Source: JACVRX01 sp046726315 | Lineage (GTDB): Bacteria > Actinomycetota > Actinomycetes > Jiangellales > Jiangellaceae | Direction: 5' to 3' | NCBI GenBank assembly: GCA_046726315.1 | Contig: JBKPAG010000039.1 | Span: 1-59,573 of the forward strand | DNA length: 59,573 nucleotides | In this document: piece after piece, positions 51,082 to 59,573 of the stretch | Position numbering within the stretch: the stretch's first letter is position 1 | Layout: each line of letters opens with the position of its first letter | Notes under the pieces: generated by a model | What the model was told of the DNA's origin: nothing | Databases searched by the model: none | What the model saw: the letters and a program-made list of their open reading frames with translations, nothing else | Program-made: the position numbers and the translations under genes

Positions 51082-52002
51082 CTACGCGGGCCCGGTCCCT
51101 GCATCGGGTCCTGCGAGCCGGGCGCCGCGCCATCCCTCGACCGGCAGGGCGAACTTGGCTACCAGCCGGTCGGTGAATGGCGACCGGTGCAGCCTGGCCA
51201 GCCGGACCGGCCGCCGCCCGCGCCGGACCTCGACCCTCGAACCTGGCGGCAAGTCCACCCGTCGCCGGCCGTCGCAGAACAGCACGGCTCCGGCCGTTGC
51301 CGGCTGAACCGTGACAGCGAGCCCCGAGGTCGGCGCGACGACCAGCGGGCGGGCGAACAGCGCATGCGCACTGATGGTGACCATCAGCATCGCCTCGACC
51401 TCAGGCCACACCACCGGTCCGCCGGCGCTGAACGCGTACGCCGTGGACCCGGTGGGCGTCGCCATGACGACACCGTCACAGCCCCAGCGCGACAATGGCC
51501 GCCCGTCGACCTCAGCCACCAGCTCGACCATCCGCTCCCGACTGGCCTTTTCGACGCTCGCCTCGTTGAGAGCCCATTCCTGAGCCAACACGTGCCCATC
51601 GAGGCGGACGACGACGTCAACCGTCATCCGCTCCTCGACGTGGTAGTCCCTCGCGACCAAGCGCTCGACGGTGTAGCTGAGGTCGTCACGTTCGGCCTCG
51701 GCGAGGAAGCCGATGTGGCCAAGATTGACCCCGAGCACCGGTGTGCCCGACGGACGGGCGATCTCCGCTCCCCGCAGGATCGTGCCGTCGCCACCGAGGA
51801 CGACCACAAGGTCGCAGCCGTCCGCGCCGTCGGGACCGGAGACGACGATCACATCGTCGGGTAGATCAAGCTCGCCGGTCTCGGTGGCCAGGACCCGGAC
51901 CGACAGGCCTGCCTTGCGAAGCAGAGCTACCGCTTCGTGCGCCGCGTCGAGCGCCTCCGGACGCCCGGGGTGAGCGACGACCAGCACCGATCGCTCGGTC
52001 AC
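51082..52002 (-). CDS. nadK: NAD kinase
   Basis: A 306-residue kinase with the diagnostic GGDGT motif (G70-T74, VVVLGGDGTILRGAE). Also present are VLGVNLGHIGFLAE, the NE of WALNEASVEKA, WGCDGVVMATPTGSTAYAFS and GGPVVWPEVEAMLMVTISAH. It phosphorylates NAD to NADP using ATP or polyphosphate. The start overlaps the tlyA stop (GTGA). The C-terminal tail is basic (RRGRRPVRLARLHRSPF). Confidence 0.95.
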   Translation of the reverse strand: MTERSVLVVAHPGRPEALDAAHEAVALLRKAGLSVRVLATETGELDLPDDVIVVSGPDGADGCDLVVVLGGDGTILRGAEIARPSGTPVLGVNLGHIGFLAEAERDDLSYTVERLVARDYHVEERMTVDVVVRLDGHVLAQEWALNEASVEKASRERMVELVAEVDGRPLSRWGCDGVVMATPTGSTAYAFSAGGPVVWPEVEAMLMVTISAHALFARPLVVAPTSGLAVTVQPATAGAVLFCDGRRRVDLPPGSRVEVRRGRRPVRLARLHRSPFTDRLVAKFALPVEGWRGARLAGPDAGTGPA

Positions 52003-52805
52003 GATGGGCCCTCGCGTACGGCTTGCTTCACCTGTACCGGGTCAAGTGCTGGAGCGTTGGCGCGCAGCCAGAGGAAGTACTCCACGTTTCCCGATGGACC
52101 CGGCAACGGGCTCGCCGTGACACCCGCCGCACCGAGGCCGACTCCGGCTGCCGTCGTGGCGACGGTGCGAACGGCCTCGGCGCGCAGCGCCGGGTCCCGC
52201 ACGACTCCCCCGCGGCCGACCCGATCGCGGCCGACCTCGAACTGCGGTTTGACCATCAATACGAAATCCGCGTCGGCAGACGCGCAGGCAACCAGGGGTT
52301 CGATCACCAAATTCAGCGAGATGAACGACAGGTCGGCGACGACCAGCTCAACCGGATCGCCGACCGCTTCCGGAGACAGGTCACGGACGTTCGTGCGGTC
52401 CATGACGACAACGCGTGGATCCGTTCGCAGCCCCCAGGCGAGTTGGCCGTAGCCGACGTCGACCGCCACGACCTCGGCGGCACCTCGGCGCAGGAGCACC
52501 TCGGTGAAGCCGCCTGTCGACGCGCCCGCATCGAGGCAGCGCCGTCCCGCCACCGTTAACCCACCAGCCCCGAACACGTCCAACGCGCCCGCGAGCTTGT
52601 GCCCACCGCGGGACACGTAATCCGCCTCAGCCGCTGCTCCCGCGACGACGATTGCCTCCGCCGGTGCAACGGCGGTGCCGGGCTTGGCCGCGGCCCGACC
52701 GGCCACGGTGACTCGGCCGCCGGCAATCAGGTCGACAGCCTGTTCGCGCGACCGGGCCAAGCCGCGGCGAACGAGTTCGGCGTCCAGGCGCCGACGCGGT
52801 GGCAC
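51999..52805 (-). CDS. tlyA: TlyA family rRNA 2'-O-methyltransferase/hemolysin
   Basis: The GTG at 52805, preceded by AGGAGTGAG, gives 268 residues. An N-terminal S4 domain (RRRLDAELVRRGLARSREQA, VDLIAGGRVTVAGRAA) is followed by an FtsJ-like methyltransferase domain: YVSRGGHKLAGALDVFG (K of the catalytic tetrad), CLDAGASTGGFTEVLLRRGA (SAM site), VVADLSFISLNLVIEPLV and VMLKPQFE-like LMVKPQFEVGRD. TlyA methylates C1409 of 16S and C1920 of 23S rRNA and is needed for capreomycin sensitivity. The name hemolysin is historical. Confidence 0.94.
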   Translation of the reverse strand: MPPRRRLDAELVRRGLARSREQAVDLIAGGRVTVAGRAAAKPGTAVAPAEAIVVAGAAAEADYVSRGGHKLAGALDVFGAGGLTVAGRRCLDAGASTGGFTEVLLRRGAAEVVAVDVGYGQLAWGLRTDPRVVVMDRTNVRDLSPEAVGDPVELVVADLSFISLNLVIEPLVACASADADFVLMVKPQFEVGRDRVGRGGVVRDPALRAEAVRTVATTAAGVGLGAAGVTASPLPGPSGNVEYFLWLRANAPALDPVQVKQAVREGPS

Positions 52806-52809
52806 TGGC

Positions 52810-53022
52810 TCACTCCTGTTCCTCGGCCAGGATGTCCTGCAGCGCCCGATGGACATCCTCGATTGCCGCCGGGTGATCATCGACCGGCGTATCGTCCAGA
52901 GCGTCCAGCGGCGCAAGCGCAGCGTCGATGCGGGGGTCGCCGGTCGCCGCAGCCGGCTGGCTCGGCCCAGTGGGCTCTTGCTCGGACATGGCACTCGCTT
53001 TCGGGTCGGGCATGCCCGTCAC
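52810..53022 (-). CDS. Small acidic hypothetical protein
   Basis: Seventy residues from a GTG at 53022, or 59 from the ATG at 52989 (MSEQEPTGPSQPAAAT). The C-terminal half is acidic and probably helical: DPRIDAALAPLDALDDTPVD and IEDVHRALQDILAEEQE. It lies one base downstream of the HAD gene and four bases upstream of tlyA on the same strand. Short proteins of this type are common between the HAD and tlyA genes in actinomycetes; no function is known. Confidence 0.7.
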   Translation of the reverse strand: MTGMPDPKASAMSEQEPTGPSQPAAATGDPRIDAALAPLDALDDTPVDDHPAAIEDVHRALQDILAEEQE

Positions 53023-53023
53023 G

Positions 53024-54088
53024 CTAGTACGTGGGGTCTGAAGTCACCGGCACCGGCCAACCAGCGGCGCCGAGCACCGACTCCACGTCGCGGACTTGCT
53101 CACCGCCGTCCATCGCCGGCCATACAGCGCCACAGACGGCCCTGAGGAGATCGACCTCGTCGTCGGTCTCAGCCCGGGCGTCTGTGCTCGCCCCGGGAGG
53201 AGCGTCGTCCACCAGATTCACGGCGATCCGGCCCTGCTCGACCTTCGATCTGTACCGCCCTCGCTGCGCAAGGCCCGGCGATAAGGCAACGTGCGTGGGC
53301 TCGGCGGCCAGCGCCCGCAGATCTCGGGCGAGGAACGTGGGCCGGCGGGCCGGGGGTGCGGTCACCAGCTCGAAAGCGCTGGTCACGCCAGTGAGCACGA
53401 GCAGGCTGTCCACATGGGCGCGAACCGCCCCCTCGATGTCGGTGTCGAGCCGGTCGCCGATCACCAGCGGGCGGCGCGCCCCGCTCCGCAGGATCGCTTC
53501 CCGATGGATCGGCGGCTCCGGCTTGCCCGCCACCATCGGCTCCCGGCCCGTCGCCATCCGGATCGCCGCGACGAGCGCACCGTTGCCGGGGGCACTCCCG
53601 CGTGGCATCGGGATGGTGGGATCGACGTTCGACGCCACCCAAGGAAGGCCTGCCGCCACGGCATACGCACCCTCCGCGAGTAGCCGCCAGCCCACGTCGG
53701 GGTGGAAACCCGATACCACAGCGACCGGTTCGTCATCGGCACCCACCACCGGGGTGAGACCCCGCTCGATCAGCGCCGACGTCAACCCGTCTCCACCCAC
53801 GACCAGAACCCGGGCGCCCGCGGGTAGCCGCTCGGCCAGCAGCCGGGCAGCCGCCTGGGCCGACGTCACCACCTCGGCGGCCGATGCCATCACCCCCAGA
53901 TCGGTCAGCTGCTCGGCGACCGCCTCCGGAGGGCGGGCGGCGTTGTTTGTCACGAAGGCGAGCCGCATGCCGGCGGACCTGGCCCAGGCCAGTGCGGGCG
54001 CTGCATGCTGCACTGGCTCGGAGCCGACGTAGATGACGCCGTCGAGGTCGACCAGGGCGACGTCGTAGGTCTCCGCAAGCGAACGCAT
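53024..54088 (-). CDS. HAD-IIA family sugar-phosphatase-like hydrolase
   Basis: The ATG at 54088 gives 354 residues, although the frame is open far upstream antisense to the DUF1015 gene. HAD motifs are VALVDLDGVIYVGSEPV (D14, D16), FVTNNAARPPEAV, VAGKPEPPIHREAI and LVIGDRLDTDIEGAVRAHVD. The NagD-like cap is between motifs II and III. Family members dephosphorylate sugar phosphates, glycolaldehyde-type or nucleotide phosphates; the substrate is not predictable. A C-terminal extension of about 80 residues (from SKVEQGRIAVNLVDDA) is additional. It is the first gene of the tlyA operon. Confidence 0.9.
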   Translation of the reverse strand: MRSLAETYDVALVDLDGVIYVGSEPVQHAAPALAWARSAGMRLAFVTNNAARPPEAVAEQLTDLGVMASAAEVVTSAQAAARLLAERLPAGARVLVVGGDGLTSALIERGLTPVVGADDEPVAVVSGFHPDVGWRLLAEGAYAVAAGLPWVASNVDPTIPMPRGSAPGNGALVAAIRMATGREPMVAGKPEPPIHREAILRSGARRPLVIGDRLDTDIEGAVRAHVDSLLVLTGVTSAFELVTAPPARRPTFLARDLRALAAEPTHVALSPGLAQRGRYRSKVEQGRIAVNLVDDAPPGASTDARAETDDEVDLLRAVCGAVWPAMDGGEQVRDVESVLGAAGWPVPVTSDPTY

Positions 54089-54166
54089 GACCGCGATCCT
54101 TGCAGGCACCCGGGCAGCTTGCCCGGCGTGCAGATCGCGGCGTCCGGGCGACGTAGCATTCCGCGG

Positions 54167-55498
54167 ATGACGGAGGCCGGGCGGGAGGACAGCAGCGTAC
54201 GGCCACTGCAGCTCATACCGTTTCGCGCGCTGCGTTACGTGCCGGAGCTGGTGACCGATCTGGCGGCAGTGACCTGCCCGCCGTACGACGTCATCGGGGA
54301 GAACGGCATTGCTACATGGGAGTCGACCGACCCGTACAACGTGGTCCGGCTGATTCTGCCGCGGCCCAACCCGCACGAGGACCGGTATGCGCGTGCCGAG
54401 CGATACCTGCGCAGTTGGCTCGACCAGGGCGTGCTTGGCCGCGACGACGCACCTGCGATCTACGTCTATGAGCACGCGACCGATACCGCCACTGCACTCG
54501 GCCTCGTCGGTGCGGTGTCGCTGCATGACCCCGCCGAACGCGTGGTGCTGCCGCATGAAGACGTCTTCGCCGGCCAGGTCGCCGACCGAGCGGAGCTGAT
54601 GGCCGCCACCAGGGCCCAGCTCGAGCCAATCCTGTTGACCTACGCCGGAGGCGGTCCGGCGAGCGCGGCAGTCGAGCGAGCACTGGCCGCCGAACCGGTC
54701 ATCGCCGTGACGACCGCAGACGGTGCAGCACACCGGATCTGGCGGTTGGCCGACCCGAAGACGATCGAGGAGATCCAGGCCGACCTTGCCGGCCGGCAAG
54801 TGCTGATCGCTGATGGCCATCACCGTTACGCGGCCTACCGCATACTCCGAGATCGGATGACGCGGGCGGGAGCTGTGAGCTGGTCCAGAGCGGCCCAACA
54901 CGGCTTGGCGATGCTGGTCGACGCGGATCGCCATCCGCTGCGGCTCGGCAGCATTCACCGCTCGATCGCCGGCCTTCCGCTGGCCGAGGCTGCAGCAAGA
55001 GCCCGCAATGGATTCCGCCAGGTGTCGTCGCTGCCGACTGATGTCGACCCGGTCGCCGCGCTGGCCGATTCCGGAGCAGCCGGGTCGGCGTTCGTCATCT
55101 CCGACGGCGGGCGCAGCGTTCTGCTCGAGGAGCCGATCAGTGAGCGGCTCGACGCCATCCTGCCACCCGGGCGGTCCGCGACCTGGCGGCGGCTGGACGC
55201 GAGTGTCGCCTGCGACTTCGTGCTTCCGCACCTGTTCGGCGTGGACGACGCCGACCACCGGGTCGCCTATCACCATGAGGCCGCCGAGGCGGTCTCGCGG
55301 GCCCGCCGGCTCGGGGGCATCGCGCTGCTGATCAAGCCGGCGAGTCACGACGATGTCCTCGCCGTGGCGGCCAGCGGTGAGCGGATGCCGCGCAAGTCGA
55401 CGTCGTTCGGGCCCAAGCCGCGCACCGGTTTGCTCATGCGCCTGCTCACCGACCCTGCTGACTGGGCCGGGAGCGGGCCAGCCGCCGCGCGGCGCTGA
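54167..55498 (+). CDS. DUF1015 family protein
   Basis: The ATG at 54167 gives 443 residues; the frame is open further upstream without support. Family features are LIPFRALRYVPELVTDLAAV, TCPPYDVIGENG, the NVVRLILPRPNP segment, IYVYEHATDTATALGLVGAV, LPHEDVFAGQVADR, and the central IADGHHRYAAYRILRD. The final MPRKSTSFGPKPRTGLLMRL is highly conserved. The HHRY block suggests an enzyme active site, but the function is unknown; some relatives are annotated as chromosome-partition-like proteins. It is divergent from the HAD gene, and its 3' end overlaps the ssb-like gene by 53 bases tail to tail. Confidence 0.9.
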   Translation: MTEAGREDSSVRPLQLIPFRALRYVPELVTDLAAVTCPPYDVIGENGIATWESTDPYNVVRLILPRPNPHEDRYARAERYLRSWLDQGVLGRDDAPAIYVYEHATDTATALGLVGAVSLHDPAERVVLPHEDVFAGQVADRAELMAATRAQLEPILLTYAGGGPASAAVERALAAEPVIAVTTADGAAHRIWRLADPKTIEEIQADLAGRQVLIADGHHRYAAYRILRDRMTRAGAVSWSRAAQHGLAMLVDADRHPLRLGSIHRSIAGLPLAEAAARARNGFRQVSSLPTDVDPVAALADSGAAGSAFVISDGGRSVLLEEPISERLDAILPPGRSATWRRLDASVACDFVLPHLFGVDDADHRVAYHHEAAEAVSRARRLGGIALLIKPASHDDVLAVAASGERMPRKSTSFGPKPRTGLLMRLLTDPADWAGSGPAAARR

Positions 55499-55820
55499 GC
55501 TCTACCTCGTACCGGCTCTGCGGCACACCCTCGGCCCGCCAGAACCGTCTGCGCAGATAACCGTCGACTTCGACGACGTCGCCAGGACTCCACCGCAACA
55601 ACGTGCGCCGCAGCGCCGGAACCCAGCCCGCACACGCCAAGGTGTCGACACGTTGACCGCGGCCCCGCCCGGCGGCCGGTCGGGGCCGTTCGACGACGAG
55701 GCGCACCGTGACCACGCTGTCGCCGCTGGGCAGGGTGAGCAGCACAGGATCGGCCGACACCCGGCCGACCAGATGGACCTCGTTGCGGTGCTCCAGTACC
55801 GGAATCGGTTCGAGGGGCAC
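55446..55820 (-). CDS. Single-stranded DNA-binding protein paralogue without acidic tail
   Basis: A 124-residue OB-fold protein: NEVHLVGRVSADPVLLTLPS, GDSVVTVRLVVERPR, DTLACAGWVPALRRTLLRW and GDVVEVDGYLRRRFWR. This matches the SSB family. The usual acidic C-terminal tip that recruits repair and replication partners is missing; the protein ends basic (ARRLARSRPSQQGR). It is therefore probably an accessory SSB rather than the essential replicative one. The GTG start is at 55820. The 3' end overlaps the DUF1015 gene for 53 bases on opposite strands. Confidence 0.8.
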   Translation of the reverse strand: MPLEPIPVLEHRNEVHLVGRVSADPVLLTLPSGDSVVTVRLVVERPRPAAGRGRGQRVDTLACAGWVPALRRTLLRWSPGDVVEVDGYLRRRFWRAEGVPQSRYEVELSAARRLARSRPSQQGR

Positions 55821-55949
55821 GAACGCTCCTCAGCAGACGGAGATCGACATTTCGATCGTCCGCCACGTCGGCTGGTTTTGCCCGCTCCGATGGCACCGTT
55901 GTGGACAACACGCACGACCCGAGACCCCTGTGGAAAGCACTAGAGGTGC

Positions 55950-56897
55950 TTATGCATCGAGATGTTCGATCCGCTCCAGTGCATCGGTCTGTCCCTCGTC
56001 GTCGGCCTCGGCGGCCCGGACGAACCATTCCCGCGCCTCGGTGAGCCGGCCGAGCGCCAACAACGCATCGGCATACGCGTACCGCAGCCGCGCGATCCAC
56101 GGCTGTCGAGACCGTGAGTGCAACTCGGGCACCTGCAGCGACACCGCGGCCGCCTCGAGCTGGCCGAGATCCCTGCGTGCGCCGGCCGCGACGATCAACA
56201 TCTCGATCCGCCCAGCCGGGTCCAGGCCCGTGATCGCCGGGTCAGCTGCGATGTCAAGAGCTCGGCGGGGTCTACCGAGCCCGCGTTCGCTGTCGGCCAT
56301 CATCGGCAGGTACTCGGCCGAGCCGGTGATCCTCCGGGCGGCCCGCAGCTCGGCCAGCGCCTCCGCGTACCGGCCGGCGGCGTAGGCGGCGATTCCCGTC
56401 GCCTCGCGGACGACGCCGACCCGTCCGGCGCGCCGGCGTGCCGCGACGGCGTGCTGGTAGGCCAACTCGGGATCGTCGTCGAGCAGCCGTCCGGCCATGA
56501 CCAGGTGCCGGGCGACCGCACCGGCGGCGCCGCCACTCAATGATTTGAGCTCCGCCCGAACGTCGTCGTCGAGTTCGCGGCCGGTGACATCTGGATCGGT
56601 TGGCGGATCGGCCGCACCGGCCGGCCGGTTCCGATCCCGCAGTCCGTCCGGAGTCTGGTCTGCGCGTCGCCGGGAACGCTGTTGCCCCTCGGCGTAGGCA
56701 CTGGGCGCCGACCCGCGGCGCTCGGAGCCGCCACGCTCGTCGCCAGCGCGGTCCCGCCTTCTCGGCGTGCGCCCGACGCCGCGACGCTCGCCGCCTGCGC
56801 CTGGCTGGCGCCTGCTCGGCTGACCCCGCCGCGGGTCCTCCGCTGCACGCTCCGTGCCGTCGCCCGTCCAGCTTCCATCCTCGGGTTCATCAGCCAT
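55950..56897 (-). CDS. Arg-rich TPR-like protein
   Basis: The ATG at 56897 gives 315 residues (MADEPEDGSWTGDG). Residues about 15-115 are low-complexity and disordered, very rich in Arg, Gly and Glu (ERRGVGRTPRRRDRAGDERG). Residues about 140-310 are helical repeats of TPR type: AGRLLDDDPELAYQHAVAAR, YAAGRYAEALAELRAARRI, and YADALLALGRLTEAREWFVR with AAEADDEG. TPRs mediate protein contacts and the basic region may bind nucleic acid or acidic partners; this is inference. It lies directly downstream of the rRNA operon terminator. Confidence 0.8.
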   Translation of the reverse strand: MADEPEDGSWTGDGTERAAEDPRRGQPSRRQPGAGGERRGVGRTPRRRDRAGDERGGSERRGSAPSAYAEGQQRSRRRADQTPDGLRDRNRPAGAADPPTDPDVTGRELDDDVRAELKSLSGGAAGAVARHLVMAGRLLDDDPELAYQHAVAARRRAGRVGVVREATGIAAYAAGRYAEALAELRAARRITGSAEYLPMMADSERGLGRPRRALDIAADPAITGLDPAGRIEMLIVAAGARRDLGQLEAAAVSLQVPELHSRSRQPWIARLRYAYADALLALGRLTEAREWFVRAAEADDEGQTDALERIEHLDA

Positions 56898-56974
56898 CAG
56901 AGCACTCCTCGGATCTGCAGGGCCAGCAGGCATCATCCCCCACTGTGCCGGTCGCAATCGGACCCACGCTTCGA

Positions 56975-57030
56975 CAATGCAAAGAGGGGCCACCCGCTCT
57001 GCGGCGGGTGACCCCTCCAGCTGTGCATTG
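56975..57030 (-). terminator. rRNA operon terminator
   Basis: GAGGGG-C-CACCCGC (56984-56997) pairs with GCGGGTG-A-CCCCTC (57004-57017), 13 pairs with one mismatch and a six-base loop. Outer repeats CAATGCA (56975-56981) and TGCATTG (57024-57030) extend the symmetry. It lies two bases beyond the 5S gene, where the minus-strand rRNA transcript should end. Confidence 0.8.
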
Positions 57031-57031
57031 T

Positions 57032-57150
57032 GTCCGGCGGCGTCCTACTCTCCCACCCCGTCTCCGGGGCAGTACCATCGGCGCTGAAAGGCTTAGCTTC
57101 CGGGTTCGGAATGGGACCGGGCGTTTCCCTTTCGCCATGGCCGCCGGGAC
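57032..57150 (-). rRNA. rrf: 5S ribosomal RNA
   Basis: On the minus strand the sequence starts GTCCCGGCGGCCATGGCG and contains CCCATTCCGAACCCGGAAG, the conserved loop C and loop B region. It ends GGGTGGGAGAGTAGGACGCC with the terminal stem closed by CCGCCGGAC. Length is about 119 bases. It follows the 23S gene by about 66 bases in the usual 16S-23S-5S order. The exact ends are estimated from helix I. Confidence 0.95.
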
Positions 57151-57216
57151 TCTATAGAGATATAGCCGCTCCCGACCGTATCTCGGGAACCGCACAGTGG
57201 ACGCAGCAATGTGTGT

Positions 57217-59573
<2,357 letters not shown>

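Noticed and set aside
53024..55348. 774-codon minus-strand extension of the HAD gene
   Set aside because: The extension is antisense to the DUF1015 gene; the family start is MRSLAETYDV at 54088.

Overview
The window is GC-rich chromosomal DNA from an actinomycete. GTG starts, four-base stop/start overlaps (GTGA or ATGA), SteA/SteB, GarA, FtsR, small basic protein/DUF881, SigK/RskA and DUF2630 families all point to Actinomycetota. Two blocks keep the gene order known from Mycobacterium tuberculosis (a pgsA2-DUF881-sbp-DUF881-gcvH-garA-ftsR-bifunctional nuclease-MerR-gcvP block, and a tlyA-nadK-recN-steA-steB-pyrG-nudix-xerD-parA-scpA-scpB-rluB-cmk-der block). The srs-like type III polyketide locus and the extra envelope genes suggest a lineage outside Mycobacteriales, but the genus cannot be told from sequence alone.

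Layout: (1) 1-3048: a UvrA-like ATPase cut by the window edge and small accessory genes (VOC, YdeI-like, DUF2630, GNAT). (2) 3115-8233: an exported/envelope cluster with a DUF11-type secreted protein, a substrate-binding/VWA protein, two tandem NodB-fold proteins of which the second has lost catalytic residues, and an HAD phosphatase. (3) 8400-12409: sigK-rskA facing a type III polyketide synthase/methyltransferase/flavoprotein operon resembling srsABC of Streptomyces. (4) 12484-18713: tldD-tldE, a scar where a WYL regulator and an epoxide hydrolase have both lost their 5' ends, then a TetR-glycosyltransferase pair. (5) 18763-27534: the glycine-cleavage/GarA/FtsR/DUF881 block. (6) 27612-30890: a decayed region with a DUF1835 pseudogene, a PD-(D/E)XK endonuclease-like gene next to tRNA-Pro(GGG), yjbQ, a frameshifted DUF1304 gene and a 0.68-kb hairpin-rich spacer. 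(7) 30891-55820: a long, mostly minus-strand housekeeping block. (8) 55950-59573: a TPR protein, then 5S and most of 23S rRNA on the minus strand.

The minus-strand housekeeping genes form chains of overlapping genes. One runs parA-scpA-scpB-rluB-aroH-tyrA-cmk-plsC-der (chromosome segregation, rRNA modification, tyrosine synthesis, nucleotide, lipid and ribosome assembly). Another runs HAD-small protein-tlyA-nadK-recN-steA-steB-PNPT-flippase-GT4 and then pyrG-nudix. The PNPT, MurJ-type flippase and GT4 beside steA/steB look like a small dedicated lipid-linked glycan pathway.

The most unusual signals are the NodB pseudoenzyme beside its intact paralogue, the free-standing endonuclease with tandem DNA-binding repeats beside tRNA-Pro, the double-truncation scar at about 16.2 kb, two multi-lesion pseudogenes flanking the tRNA, and the envelope glycan set beside steAB.
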